Source: an uncultured Clostridia bacterium
GTDB lineage: Bacteria > Bacillota > Clostridia > Peptostreptococcales > Anaerovoracaceae
Length of the DNA stretch: 60,479 nucleotides
Assembly (NCBI GenBank): GCA_934255545.1
Contig: CAKQOE010000010.1
Coordinates: forward strand, 1 to 60,479
Direction of reading: 5' to 3'
Shown here: positions 49,453-58,671 of the stretch, piece after piece
How the letters are laid out: each line of letters opens with the position of its first letter
Position numbering within the stretch: position 1 is the stretch's first letter
Notes under the pieces: model-generated
What the model was told of the DNA's origin: nothing
What the model saw: only the letters and a program-made list of their open reading frames with translations
Databases searched by the model: none
Made by a program: the position numbers and the translations under genes

Positions 49453-50391
49453 TTGAATACAGAAATAGCAAATGCAGTTGACGCTGCAGATGATAAGTCG
49501 CAGTATGATAAGCAGGCGAAACGCCTGTTAGCGCAAAAGAGTATCCTAGCTCATATACTTGTCAGGACTATAGACGAGTTCCGAGGAATGGAACCAAATG
49601 ATGCTGTGGCGTACATAGAAGGAGAGCCGTATATAGGTGTAGTTCCTGTAGAACCGGGGCTGACTAACATTGAAACTGAGAATAACGCTTCTGATAAACA
49701 GCGTATAGTTGGAATGAACACAGAAAATTCAGAGATAAATGAAGGAACTATATACTTTGATATAATATTCTATGTTCGCATGAAAGACGGTCTTACGCAG
49801 ATAATAATAAACATAGAAGCGCAAAAGGACGAGCCGACTAAGTACAGTATACTTAACAGAGCGATATTCTATGTGAGCAGGATGATATCATCACAGAAAG
49901 AACGTGATTTTTCCAAGTCAGATTATGACAGTATAAAGCGCGTAGTCAGTATATGGATATGTATGGACATGGAAAGCAACAGTCTTAGCCACATTCATCT
50001 TACAAAAGATGAAGAACTTGAACCATACCCATGGAAAGGTGACCTTGACCTGATACATATAGTTATGGTAGGAATCAAGAGAGAGCTTTCCGAACGTAAT
50101 AAAAAATATGAATTACATCGTCTGATAGGTGCATTACTGTCAGAAAAGCTTGAAAAGAATGAAAAGTTTGAAATTCTTGAAAATGAATATATGATACCGA
50201 TGAACGACGGTTTAAGAAACGAGGTGGATTCTATGTGTAATCTGAGTCAGGGGATAGAAGACAGAGCTGTTGAAAAGACGACTGAAAGTTTTATAACAGG
50301 TATGTATGAGAATAATATACCTATTGATAAGATAGCTGTGATTACAGGAAAGAATGAAGATGAGATCAAGGCTATCCTGAAAATAAAATAA
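49453..50391 (+). CDS. Rpn/PD-(D/E)XK nuclease family transposase-like protein
   Basis: 312 residues with the PD-(D/E)XK core of the Rpn family: D in Y-F-D-I-I-F-Y-V and E-x-Q in I-N-I-E-A-Q-K (about residue 121), and the characteristic C-terminal repeat-like helix D-K-I-A-V-I-T-G-K-N-E-D-E-I. Rpn proteins promote RecA-independent recombination and are often called transposases. It starts at TTG 49453 with GGGGGAG in front. The AT-rich surroundings, flanking gene scraps and a following RHS fragment mark this as a rearranged zone. Confidence 0.87.
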   Translation: MNTEIANAVDAADDKSQYDKQAKRLLAQKSILAHILVRTIDEFRGMEPNDAVAYIEGEPYIGVVPVEPGLTNIETENNASDKQRIVGMNTENSEINEGTIYFDIIFYVRMKDGLTQIIINIEAQKDEPTKYSILNRAIFYVSRMISSQKERDFSKSDYDSIKRVVSIWICMDMESNSLSHIHLTKDEELEPYPWKGDLDLIHIVMVGIKRELSERNKKYELHRLIGALLSEKLEKNEKFEILENEYMIPMNDGLRNEVDSMCNLSQGIEDRAVEKTTESFITGMYENNIPIDKIAVITGKNEDEIKAILKIK

Positions 50392-50412
50392 ATTATCAAA
50401 ATGAATCTAAAG

Positions 50413-50457
50413 CAGCAGATATGCTATCCTGATGGGATGTGTATCTGCTGTTTTTTT
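50413..50457 (+). terminator. Rho-independent terminator of the Rpn gene
   Basis: A 9-bp stem (cagcagata/tatctgctg) with an inner extension is followed by seven T. Confidence 0.8.
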
Positions 50458-50481
50458 ATTTCAAAATGTAAATTCTATGCA

Positions 50482-51008
50482 TTTTAAGTTCGAAAACTGA
50501 TGCAGACGGTCATACTACTGAGTATACATATGACAGCCTTGATTTAGTAAGAACTATAAATTACAATGGAGAAAAAAGCGTTTCATATCGTTACAATGCG
50601 ACCGGCGACCTCATATATATGAAGGACTGGCTCGGAGAGACGACATTTGAAGTCGATTTGATGCATCGTATTAAAAAGGCGACAGACCATAATGGAAATA
50701 CAGTATCTTACGCTTATGATGCAACAGGTCAACAGACAGCGATAGTCTATCCGGATGGAACTACAGCGTCATATGAATACGACCTTGTATCAAATCAGAC
50801 AGCAGTAACGGAGACTGATGGAAGTACAACGACTTATGAATATGACGGCATGGGTCGTGTATCTACTATGAACTATCCTAATGGATGGACTGAATACTAT
50901 ACTTATGATGCAGCTGGAAGGCTCATAAGTGTAGATGATACGCATCCTTCAGAGAAACCTTCAAAGACGCAGAAGCATACATACAGATATGATCCAAGAT
51001 GTATATAA
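50482..51008 (+). pseudogene. RHS/YD-repeat protein fragment
   Basis: The frame reads as several YD repeats (GNTVSYAYDATGQQTAIVYP; TTTYEYDGMGRVSTMNYPNG), the building blocks of RHS toxins and wall-associated proteins, which form a shell around a C-terminal effector. It has no start codon with a ribosome binding site at its 5' end (the repeat pattern already exists at 50490) and stops at H-T-Y-R-Y-D-P, just where an RHS core would reach its effector junction. It is a truncated remnant, not a working gene, unless it serves as a recombination cassette. Confidence 0.82.
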
Positions 51009-51042
51009 AAAATACTCCGGCGTTACTGTCGGAGTATTTTTT
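51009..51042. terminator. Bidirectional terminator
   Basis: An 11-bp stem (aaaatactccg/cggagtatttt) lies between the RHS fragment and the convergent LysR gene, whose stop codon is in the loop. Confidence 0.8.
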
Positions 51043-51898
51043 CCTGAAGATGCTCAAGCATGATCTGCGATACGATGGAACCTGCTGTTTTTGAAAACGC
51101 AAGTCCGAGCGTGCGGCAGCAGCGCGGCGCCAGCGGGCGGATAACTACATCATCGGCGAACGCTTTCAGAACGAGCTCCTGCGATACAGTAACGCCGAGC
51201 CCGCTTTTTACGAACGCCATTATAAGAGTGTCGTCACGGAAGCTGTAGGCGATGTCAGGCTTTACGGAGCAGCGTTCGATGAGATGCTGTATGTCGTTGT
51301 CGCAGCCGGGAGTTTCTATAATCAGCGGATATCTGAAAAGCTCGGAAAGTGTCAGGCTCTCGTGTTCCGCAAGCGGGTGGCCTACGGGCAGCACAGCAAA
51401 AAGCGGGTCATCGAACAGAGGGTAAAACTCCAGGTCGTCAGCCACTATTGATGACAGAAAACCACAGTCCACCTGTCCGTGTATGATCCAGTCGCGTATC
51501 TCGTCGTAGTTGCCGTCGAGTATCTCGACCTGGACTTCAGGGTAATTTTCTTTAAAAAAGTGGACAACGTCAGGCATCCAGAGAGCGGTGACGCTCGAGA
51601 AGCTGCCTATTCGGAGCTTTCCTTCTATTTTATGGTTTATGTTAAAAGCAGCCTGACGCAGCTTGTCCTTCTGGTTTACCATTTCTCTGATGTACGGACT
51701 CAGGCGCGCACCGTTGTCGGTAAGTATGACGCCGCGCTTTACACGCGCAAAAAGCTGCACGCCGAGCTCCTCTTCAAGGCCTGCCATCATCTGGCTTATA
51801 CCGGACTGCGTGTAGCTGAGCGCTTCCGCTGCCTTTGAAAAGCTTCCCGTTTCGCATACTTTCAGAAAAATCTCATAGCGGTCTTTTTGTTCTTTCAT
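51023..51898 (-). CDS. LysR family transcriptional regulator
   Basis: 291 residues: an N-terminal winged HTH (SFSKAAEALSYTQSGISQMM, about residues 18-37) and a periplasmic-binding-like effector domain (about 92-291). It is divergent from an 83-residue ORF and the NSS transporter at 52394, which are its likely targets by position. The effector molecule is unknown. The Shine-Dalgarno on the minus strand is AGGAGA, with somewhat long spacing. Confidence 0.9.
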   Translation of the reverse strand: MKEQKDRYEIFLKVCETGSFSKAAEALSYTQSGISQMMAGLEEELGVQLFARVKRGVILTDNGARLSPYIREMVNQKDKLRQAAFNINHKIEGKLRIGSFSSVTALWMPDVVHFFKENYPEVQVEILDGNYDEIRDWIIHGQVDCGFLSSIVADDLEFYPLFDDPLFAVLPVGHPLAEHESLTLSELFRYPLIIETPGCDNDIQHLIERCSVKPDIAYSFRDDTLIMAFVKSGLGVTVSQELVLKAFADDVVIRPLAPRCCRTLGLAFSKTAGSIVSQIMLEHLQEKILRQ

Positions 51899-51974
51899 TA
51901 TAATGTACTATATCTCCTTATCTACTGATGCACTGATAATGCACTGAAAATACAATATCATACGAGGTAAAATA

Positions 51975-52226
51975 ATGATAGACCATGAAACTTTCGCTCA
52001 GCTTGAGGAATTCGGCATTCCGGCCGGAGCAGAGGTAGTGATATATGACCGGATCAGGCGCAAAGCCGTATTCTATCACAAAAACGCAGACAGATACCGT
52101 TTTAAACTATGGCGTGATAAGCGTTCAGGCCCTATATACGTCAGAAACAGCGATTATATATTTACAGTGGATTTTGACGGACGGATCACCGCCGGCGATA
52201 TGCTCGGCGTATTTGAACGAAAATGA
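51975..52226 (+). CDS. 83-residue protein, unknown
   Basis: A small, charged, soluble protein (M-I-D-H-E-T-F-A-Q-L-E-E-F-G-I-P-A-G-A) with a beta-rich pattern (EVVIYDRIRRKAVFYHKN). I recognise no family. It has a reasonable ribosome binding site (GAGGTAA) before ATG 51975 and lies between a LysR regulator (divergent) and an NSS transporter (same direction), with which it may be co-regulated. Confidence 0.6.
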   Translation: MIDHETFAQLEEFGIPAGAEVVIYDRIRRKAVFYHKNADRYRFKLWRDKRSGPIYVRNSDYIFTVDFDGRITAGDMLGVFERK

Positions 52227-52393
52227 TCCTTTATCTTTAATATCATTTTTAAGATACGCCTGCATGTCAGTTTACCATATTCTCCTTTTGGTATTAAAAA
52301 TATTTATGCATGCCAGTAAAAACATTTGTATTACTGATATTATACTACGTGCTATACTGGGAGTGCAATTGTTTGAAAGGAGCTAAAAGAATT

Positions 52394-53797
52394 ATGGAAA
52401 AGAAAAAAGGCGCTTTTTCCGGTCAGCTTGGCTTTGTACTGGCTGCGGCAGGAAGCGCGGTAGGCGTGGGAAATCTCTGGAGATTCCCGTATCTCGCGGC
52501 AAAGGACGGAGGCGGACTCTTCCTTCTTATATACTTTGTGCTTGTAGTGACATTCGGCTTTACGCTGCTGACGTCAGATATCGCGATAGGACGCAAAACA
52601 AAAGAAAGCGCGATAGGCGCATATACAAAGATGTCGCCTAAATGGAAATTTTTAGGTGTATTAACATTCCTCGTTCCTGTACTTATCATGACGTACTATG
52701 CGGTAATAGGCGGATGGATAACAAAGTATGCTGTCGTTTACCTGTCAGGTCAGGCGCAGGCGGCTGCAGCAGACGGTTACTTCACTTCGTTCATTACTTC
52801 GCCTGTATCGCCGGTGCTTTTCGCGCTGCTCTTCATGGGAGTCACGGCGTTTATCGTCTACAATGGCGTCGAAAGCGGCATAGAGCGCGTTTCAAAGTAT
52901 ATGATGCCGGTGCTGCTCGTCCTGATAGTAGTAATTGCAGTATACTCGCTCACGCTGCGCCATACTGACGACGCGGGTCGGGTCCGCACAGGCATGGATG
53001 GATTCCTTTACTATCTGACGCCGCATTTTGAAGGACTGACAGTAGGCCGCTTCCTGCAGATACTGCTCGACGCGATGAGCCAGCTGTTCTTCTCGCTGAG
53101 CGTCTCAATGGGAATCATGATCACATACGGATCTTACGTAAAGCCTGAGGTAAACCTCAACAAAGCGGTAAACCAGATAGAGATATTCGACACAGGCGTA
53201 GCGTTCCTCGCAGGCGCCATGATAATCCCTGCAGTATTCGTTTTCTCAGGAACAGACGGCATGAGCGCAGGCCCGAGCCTGATGTTCGTTTCACTGCCTA
53301 AGGTATTTGCAGCGATGGGAAAAGCAGGCGTATTTGTCGGAATACTCTTCTTTGTGACAGCTATATTTGCAACGCTTACATCCTGCATATCAGTGCTCGA
53401 ATCTATCACGGCAAACTGCATGGAGATATTCCACGCAGGACGCAAAAAAACAGTACTCGTGCTTGCAGTCATATACATCGCAGCATCAGCAGTGATCGCG
53501 CTCGGCTACAGCGTATTCTATTTTGAAGTACAGCTTCCGAACGGTTCAACAGCCCAGCTGCTCGATATAATGGACTACATCAGCAACAGCGTAATGATGC
53601 CGCTCATCGCTTTCCTCTCGACTATACTCATCGGCTGGATCGTAACACCGGATTTTGTAATAGACGAGATGCAGCGCAACGGCGAAAAATTCCGCCGCAA
53701 AAAGCTCTATATCATCATGAGCCGCTACGTCGGACCTGTAATGATGTTCGTGCTGTTTTTACAGTCAACAGGAATACTCTCCAAGATATTCTCATAA
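52394..53797 (+). CDS. Neurotransmitter:sodium symporter (NSS) family transporter
   Basis: 467 residues, about 11-12 helices, with the helix-1 signature AAAGSAVGVGNLWRFPYLA (residues 16-34) and helix-6 area MSQLFFSLSVSMGIMITYGS. It would import an amino acid or similar with Na+. AAAGGAG before ATG 52394 rejects an in-frame extension to 52310. It differs clearly from the NSS protein at 37505. A LysR gene and a small ORF upstream suggest substrate-responsive control. Confidence 0.93.
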   Translation: MEKKKGAFSGQLGFVLAAAGSAVGVGNLWRFPYLAAKDGGGLFLLIYFVLVVTFGFTLLTSDIAIGRKTKESAIGAYTKMSPKWKFLGVLTFLVPVLIMTYYAVIGGWITKYAVVYLSGQAQAAAADGYFTSFITSPVSPVLFALLFMGVTAFIVYNGVESGIERVSKYMMPVLLVLIVVIAVYSLTLRHTDDAGRVRTGMDGFLYYLTPHFEGLTVGRFLQILLDAMSQLFFSLSVSMGIMITYGSYVKPEVNLNKAVNQIEIFDTGVAFLAGAMIIPAVFVFSGTDGMSAGPSLMFVSLPKVFAAMGKAGVFVGILFFVTAIFATLTSCISVLESITANCMEIFHAGRKKTVLVLAVIYIAASAVIALGYSVFYFEVQLPNGSTAQLLDIMDYISNSVMMPLIAFLSTILIGWIVTPDFVIDEMQRNGEKFRRKKLYIIMSRYVGPVMMFVLFLQSTGILSKIFS

Positions 53798-53814
53798 TAA
53801 AGGCATAAAGGAAG

Positions 53815-53830
53815 CAGGCGTCACCGCCTG
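53815..53830. repeat. Small GC hairpin, TCAC-loop class
   Basis: A 6-bp stem (caggcg/cgcctg) closes TCAC, after the NSS gene. The same stem recurs with loop TCGC at 60305. Confidence 0.75.
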
Positions 53831-53865
53831 GACAGGTATGCATACAATTAAAAGAAGTTAAAAAT

Positions 53866-53900
53866 AAAAGCAGCCTCGCGTTAAAGTGGGGCTGCTTTTA
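53866..53900. terminator. Bidirectional terminator
   Basis: A 10-bp stem (aaaagcagcc/ggctgctttt) lies between the convergent NSS and Fe-ADH genes. Confidence 0.8.
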
Positions 53901-53931
53901 CACAATTACGGCTTTAAACGTCTTAATATAT

Positions 53932-55101
53932 TTACAGACTTTCCTTAAATATCTGAATGATCTCATCACGGTCAGGAACGTGATAACCTCCGTCAAGGAT
54001 GATAGTTACATCAGCAAGCCCTTCAAGCATATCTTCTGTAACGCCTAGTTCCGTAATATTCATTACGACGCGGATCTCCTTCATCCAGTTCTCCATGGCT
54101 TCGAGACCTTCAAGTGCGATCTGCTCATCAGTCTTTCCGTCAGCAGCTACATCCCATACGTTTACTGCAAAACGCTTGAATTTATGCACAGCGTATGGCA
54201 TGATGTGACGATAATACGGCAGAGATACAGCGGCGAGAGTCATGCCGTGTGTAGCGTCTGTATAGCCTCCGACTGCCTGACCGAGCATATGGACCATCCA
54301 GTCAGTGCTCTTGCCTTTGGAGATAAGCGTATTGAGCGCCCATGTAGCAGTCCACATGATGTTGCTGCGAGCCTCATAATTCTGAGGATCTTTTACAGCG
54401 ATGCGGCTTGAGTGTATAACAGAGCGCATGAGACCTTCGCTGATATAGTCAGATGTATTGTCGTCTTCGCCTGAAAAATACTGCTCGCATATATGGTTGA
54501 AAATATCGTATATGCCTGCTACCATCTGATATTCAGGCAGAGTCAGAGTATATTTCGGATCCAGGACAGTAAAGCGAGGCATTACATTTTCATCTGCAAA
54601 TACATGACCGATCTTTTGATGAGTCTCAGGGTTTGTGATAACGCTGCCTGCATTCATTTCTGAACCTGTACCTGCCATAGTAAGCACGCAGCCTACAGGA
54701 ACGATCGCACATGAAGGCTCTTCAAAGCGGATATAGTATTTTTCCCATGGATCGTCGTCACAGTTTACAGAAACAGAAACAGCCTTCGAATAGTCGCAGA
54801 CAGAGCCGCCGCCTACAGCGAGCAGCAGGTCTGCTTTGTGGTCACGCGCTATCCGGATGCCTTCGCGCAGTTTGGCTGATGTCGGGTTAGGCATGACACC
54901 GCTGATTTCGGCTACATTTTTATTATTCTTATTCAGGATCTCGACAACGGCATCATAAATACCGTTTTTCTTTATTGACCCGCCGCCGTATATCAGTACA
55001 ACATTTTTGCCATATTTTAACAACTCATCATTGAGATAATTCAGAGAATCTTCACCAAAGTAAAGCTTTGTAGGGTTACAGTAAGAAAAATTTCCTAACA
55101 T
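53932..55101 (-). CDS. Iron-containing alcohol dehydrogenase (YqhD/BdhA-like)
   Basis: 389 residues of the Fe-ADH group, reducing aldehydes to alcohols with NAD(P)H. The nucleotide-binding segment is seen in V-L-I-Y-G-G-G-S-I-K and L-A-V-G-G-G-S-V-C-D-Y-S-K, and metal-binding residues in G-I-Y-D-I-F-N-H-I-C-E-Q and THGMTLAAVSLPYYRH. The opening FSYCNPTKLYFGE is typical of butanol dehydrogenase/YqhD forms. AAGGAG precedes ATG 55101 on the minus strand. A perfect palindrome at 55178-55198, probably an operator of the LysR gene next door, lies upstream. Confidence 0.93.
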   Translation of the reverse strand: MLGNFSYCNPTKLYFGEDSLNYLNDELLKYGKNVVLIYGGGSIKKNGIYDAVVEILNKNNKNVAEISGVMPNPTSAKLREGIRIARDHKADLLLAVGGGSVCDYSKAVSVSVNCDDDPWEKYYIRFEEPSCAIVPVGCVLTMAGTGSEMNAGSVITNPETHQKIGHVFADENVMPRFTVLDPKYTLTLPEYQMVAGIYDIFNHICEQYFSGEDDNTSDYISEGLMRSVIHSSRIAVKDPQNYEARSNIMWTATWALNTLISKGKSTDWMVHMLGQAVGGYTDATHGMTLAAVSLPYYRHIMPYAVHKFKRFAVNVWDVAADGKTDEQIALEGLEAMENWMKEIRVVMNITELGVTEDMLEGLADVTIILDGGYHVPDRDEIIQIFKESL

Positions 55102-55177
55102 AGTTTATTTCTCCTTTCCACATATTTAAGATATATCATCATTTGTATTTATCTGATATTGCACTTTCAGATAGATA

Positions 55178-55198
55178 ATAGCATTACATATATGCTAT
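55178..55198. promoter_or_regulatory. Palindromic operator candidate upstream of Fe-ADH
   Basis: Perfect 7-base arms atagcat and atgctat are separated by 7 bases. It lies 77 bases before the Fe-ADH start and between it and the LysR gene. The size and symmetry suit a LysR-type site. Confidence 0.6.
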
Positions 55199-55271
55199 AG
55201 CAAATACCTGTTATCTATGTACGACTATAACTAAAAAGCATGGAAAACAGGATCCTTCCTAAAAAGAAACG

Positions 55272-56132
55272 TCATTCTGAAAGCTTTCGCATCTGAAGCA
55301 GAAATTTTTCTGCAGCCTTTGTGAAGACCTGATATTTTTTCCATACAACACTCATAGAGTGCATGATTTCCGGAAAAAGCGGGCGAAAACACAGATCGCT
55401 GTCACCGCTGACATTTATGATATTTTCAAGGCACAGAGCATAACCAAGGCCCTCTTCGACCATAAGAGAACCATTGAACAACAGATTATATGAACCTGCG
55501 ATATTAAGTTTTTCTGAAACAAAGTCCTTATCCTGAAGCATCTGACGGGAGACTATTACAGGAAACGACCGCAGATCAGCTATAGAAACAGTTTCTTTTT
55601 GTGCAAGAGGACTGTCGCGGCGCATCAGCACTCCGACTCTGTCGCGCATAGGTACGGGGATGGATTCATATCTGGAAGTATCGAATGAACCGAAAACAAG
55701 ACCGAAATCTGTAAGACCGCGGTCAAGCGATTCAAGTACGGATACCTTATCACCGCTGATCATGTGTATGTGGATGTCAGGGTAATGCACCTGCAGCGCT
55801 TTTGTCGCTTTAGTCAGAAAGTGCACGCCGTTCGTTTCTGCAGCCCCTATGGTGATATCTCCGGTAATATATTCATCGGATAAAGCAATTTCGGCTTCAG
55901 CCTTATGGACAAGCTCCATTATCTCTTCAGCGCGTTTACGGAGTATCATTCCTTCCTCTGTCAGAGTCACATGGCGGCTGCCCCTTATAAGGAGCTGCTT
56001 GCCAAGCTCTTCCTCCATGTCCTTTATCTGGCGCGAGAGTGTGGGCTGAGAAAGATGCAGCGCTTCAGCTGCAGCGGAAATGCTCTGTTCTCTTGTAACA
56101 GCGAGAAAATACTGTAAAACTCTGAGCTCCAT
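55272..56132 (-). CDS. LysR family transcriptional regulator
   Basis: 286 residues with the N-terminal winged HTH (SISAAAEALHLSQPTLSRQI, about residues 17-36) and a ligand-binding domain. It lies upstream of Fe-ADH on the same strand and next to an acetyltransferase, a CMD-cupin and a flavodoxin, a set often under one LysR regulator in Clostridia. AAGGAGG precedes ATG 56132. Confidence 0.9.
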   Translation of the reverse strand: MELRVLQYFLAVTREQSISAAAEALHLSQPTLSRQIKDMEEELGKQLLIRGSRHVTLTEEGMILRKRAEEIMELVHKAEAEIALSDEYITGDITIGAAETNGVHFLTKATKALQVHYPDIHIHMISGDKVSVLESLDRGLTDFGLVFGSFDTSRYESIPVPMRDRVGVLMRRDSPLAQKETVSIADLRSFPVIVSRQMLQDKDFVSEKLNIAGSYNLLFNGSLMVEEGLGYALCLENIINVSGDSDLCFRPLFPEIMHSMSVVWKKYQVFTKAAEKFLLQMRKLSE

Positions 56133-56183
56133 ATTAAGCCTCCTTGTTGCACTTTTACTTTGCTTAGTATATTACTGTAAAAC

Positions 56184-56212
56184 ACTATAAATACAGCTTG
56201 TATGCTTGTCAA
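56184..56212 (-). promoter_or_regulatory. Promoter of the LysR gene
   Basis: On the minus strand a perfect TTGACA (56207-56212), 17 bases, then TATAGT (56184-56189). Confidence 0.75.
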
Positions 56213-56388
56213 CTATAGAAACGTATTATATATAAGTATTTGTTATCGATGAATTAAGAGATTAAAATATACCAGAAAAAAGAGAATGAGCTGCAGAAGC
56301 TTCATGTCAAGGGCTTCTGCACCTGTATACTACGATATGACCGTGATATTAGCGCACGGTCAGGTAATGGAAAGGAGAAAATAATAAA

Positions 56389-56970
56389 ATGAATTTAGAT
56401 GATTTTCTGAAGTATATGAACAGCGGCAAAACAGTCATAGCCAAGTCAGAGGTACATCAGTACATGTGTATGTTGTCACAGGAAGCGATCCGTCTGACAA
56501 CAGATCTGAACAGACGTTATCATACACCTGAGGAGATAAGAGCTGTCTTTTCAGTGCTGACTGGGAGAGATATAGATGAGAGCTTTTCCATGTTCCCGCC
56601 GTTTAATACTGACTGCGGAAAAAATATCCATATAGGAAAAAACGTCTTTATAAACAGCGGCTGCAAATTTCAGGACCAGGGCGGAATATATATAGATGAC
56701 GGAGCATTGATAGGGCATAATGCAATGCTTGCGACACTTAATCATAGCTTTACACCGAGCCAGCGCGCGAACATGATTCCGTCGCCGATACATATAGGTA
56801 AAAATGTATGGCTTGGTGCAAATGTGACACTGCTGCCTGGCGTCACTGTCGGAGATGGTGCGATAATTGCAGCCGGAGCGGTCGTATCAGGCAGCGTGCC
56901 TGCAAACAGCATTTACGCAGGCGTGCCTGCGACATTTATGAAAAATGTTCCGTTCAAAGAGCAAAAATAA
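56389..56970 (+). CDS. Sugar O-acetyltransferase, LbetaH (maltose/galactoside acetyltransferase) family
   Basis: 193 residues: a short helical N-terminus with the maltose-acetyltransferase pattern, then a left-handed beta helix of hexapeptide repeats (IHIGKNVFINSGCKFQDQGG; IHIGKNVWLGANVTLLPG). The catalytic histidine is in L-N-H-S-F (about residue 118). It transfers acetyl from acetyl-CoA to a sugar or related hydroxyl. AAAGGAGAAA precedes ATG 56389. It is divergent from the LysR gene. Confidence 0.9.
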   Translation: MNLDDFLKYMNSGKTVIAKSEVHQYMCMLSQEAIRLTTDLNRRYHTPEEIRAVFSVLTGRDIDESFSMFPPFNTDCGKNIHIGKNVFINSGCKFQDQGGIYIDDGALIGHNAMLATLNHSFTPSQRANMIPSPIHIGKNVWLGANVTLLPGVTVGDGAIIAAGAVVSGSVPANSIYAGVPATFMKNVPFKEQK

Positions 56971-57088
56971 AATAATTAAATACATTAATATTTGATGTGA
57001 TCTGTGTTAATATGTAACTCATAAACGACAGGCAATACCTTGATGGCAAGTTTAATGTTGCATGGCTATTTAAACACGGAGGAAATGT

Positions 57089-58420
57089 ATGGATATACGG
57101 GGTTTGATAAACGGATTTTTTGACAGTTACCTTGTAAAGCGCGATATCGATAAAACGATGGAGCTGCTGGCTGATGATATCATAAGCATAGGCACAGGCG
57201 AACAGGAGGTAGCTTTAGGCAAAGAGCAGCTCAAGTATCTCATGATGGATGAATTCTGTCAGATGCCCGACCCGCTCGAATATGAGATCCGCGACTTCAG
57301 GGCGGTTAAAAATAATGTGGCAGCCTATACAGTATTTGCCAATATGCTCGCGAGGATAAATGACAGTGCGAGCGGCGAAGTGTTTGAGCTTAAAACGCGT
57401 TTTACGGCTTCATGCTGCCTGACTGACGATGGATGGCGTATAGTCATGCTTCATATGTCAACGCCTACGCAGGCGCAGGAGGAAGAAGAATTTTTTCCTC
57501 TTCAGTACGGCAGAAAGGTAGTGGCAAAAATGTCACAGCATTCCAATATGCAGCTCGCAGAGCTGATAACAAAAGCACTGCCGGGGGGTGTAATGGGCGC
57601 TTATCTTGAAGAGGGTTATCCATTATATACCATAAATAACAAAATGCTTGATATACTCGGCTACACATATGACGAGCTTCTTGACGCTACAGACGATAAA
57701 ATGATCAATATAATATACGAGCCTGACCGCGATGCTGTGGAAAAAAGCATAGAGACTCAGATGAAAAAACATGACGAGTATAAAACAGAGTACAGGATAG
57801 TGCGGCACGACGGAAGCCTGATGTGGATAAATGATATAGGCAGGAAGATAACAACGGAGGATGGTCGGGATGCGATGATAAGCGTTATGACTGATATAAC
57901 TCCGCGCATGGAGCGCGAGGCGAAGCTCATGGCAGAGGCGTCAACAGATCCGCTGACAGGCCTTTATAACAGAAAAGAAGCCATAAGGATAATGGAGTTG
58001 CATTTCAGTATGGGCGAGAAGGGTATACTTGCGATATGCGATATAGATAATTTCAAGAGCCTTAACGACACAGAGGGCCACATCCATGGCGATGAAGTCC
58101 TTATAAAGCTTGCCGATATAATGCGCAGGATGAACGATACCGGCGACGGAAAGATCATATGTTCAAGACTTGGCGGGGATGAGTATGTGATGTTCTTCCC
58201 GGAGCCTTATACAAAAAGATCTGCTGTTGCTATCATCAGCAGCATAAAAAATATGTTCGGCGAATACGTATCAGAGCGTTATCCCGACCTCAGTATCTCT
58301 ATAAGCGCCGGTGTTGCTGAAAGAAGATCGTCTGAAGTGTTTAAGAGCATTTACCGCCGTGCGGACGAAGCACTTTATATGGCGAAGCGTCATAAAAATG
58401 AGATACATATTGCGAAATAA
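57089..58420 (+). CDS. SnoaL-like/PAS/GGDEF diguanylate cyclase
   Basis: 443 residues in three parts: a SnoaL/NTF2-like domain (about 1-130), a PAS domain (about 160-285, M-L-D-I-L-G-Y-T-Y-D-E-L-L and a PAC-like RIVRHDGSLMWINDIGRKIT) and a C-terminal GGDEF domain with S-T-D-P-L-T-G-L-Y-N-R and the active site G-G-D-E-Y. It should make cyclic di-GMP. The product-inhibition RxxD site is not seen at the usual distance before the GGDEY. There are no membrane helices, so it senses something in the cytosol. ATG 57089 follows GGAGGAAA. Confidence 0.9.
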   Translation: MDIRGLINGFFDSYLVKRDIDKTMELLADDIISIGTGEQEVALGKEQLKYLMMDEFCQMPDPLEYEIRDFRAVKNNVAAYTVFANMLARINDSASGEVFELKTRFTASCCLTDDGWRIVMLHMSTPTQAQEEEEFFPLQYGRKVVAKMSQHSNMQLAELITKALPGGVMGAYLEEGYPLYTINNKMLDILGYTYDELLDATDDKMINIIYEPDRDAVEKSIETQMKKHDEYKTEYRIVRHDGSLMWINDIGRKITTEDGRDAMISVMTDITPRMEREAKLMAEASTDPLTGLYNRKEAIRIMELHFSMGEKGILAICDIDNFKSLNDTEGHIHGDEVLIKLADIMRRMNDTGDGKIICSRLGGDEYVMFFPEPYTKRSAVAIISSIKNMFGEYVSERYPDLSISISAGVAERRSSEVFKSIYRRADEALYMAKRHKNEIHIAK

Positions 58421-58442
58421 CGAATGTATCACGGCAGACCTG

Positions 58443-58459
58443 CGCGCGCCGGGCGCGCG
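58443..58459. repeat. Small GC hairpin, CGG-loop class
   Basis: A 7-bp stem (cgcgcgc/gcgcgcg) closes CGG; this core is identical to 28148-28164. Confidence 0.75.
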
Positions 58460-58550
58460 TCAGTTGCTGTATTGCATTTATTTAATGCCTTTCAGGCATA
58501 TCAAACGATGTAAAGCAAGTATTAGACATAATGTCTGCAATGAATATAAT

Positions 58551-58590
58551 AAAAAGCATGGGGCGAAGAAAAACGTCCTGTGCTTTTTTT
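58551..58590 (+). terminator. Rho-independent terminator
   Basis: A stem of about 15 bp with several G-U pairs (58551-58565 with 58574-58588) is followed by T residues. It separates the GGDEF gene from the CMD-cupin gene. Confidence 0.65.
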
Positions 58591-58671
58591 AATTCACTCG
58601 ATATGAATCACCCGGAAGCAAGCCGCATACGGGGTATCATAGTCAAAAAATACAAAAAGGAGGAATGCAAA

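Noticed and set aside
57018..57070. Possible cyclic di-GMP riboswitch before the GGDEF gene
   Set aside because: A stretch reads acaggcaatacc, which only partly resembles the class I core, and the second conserved half is not found.
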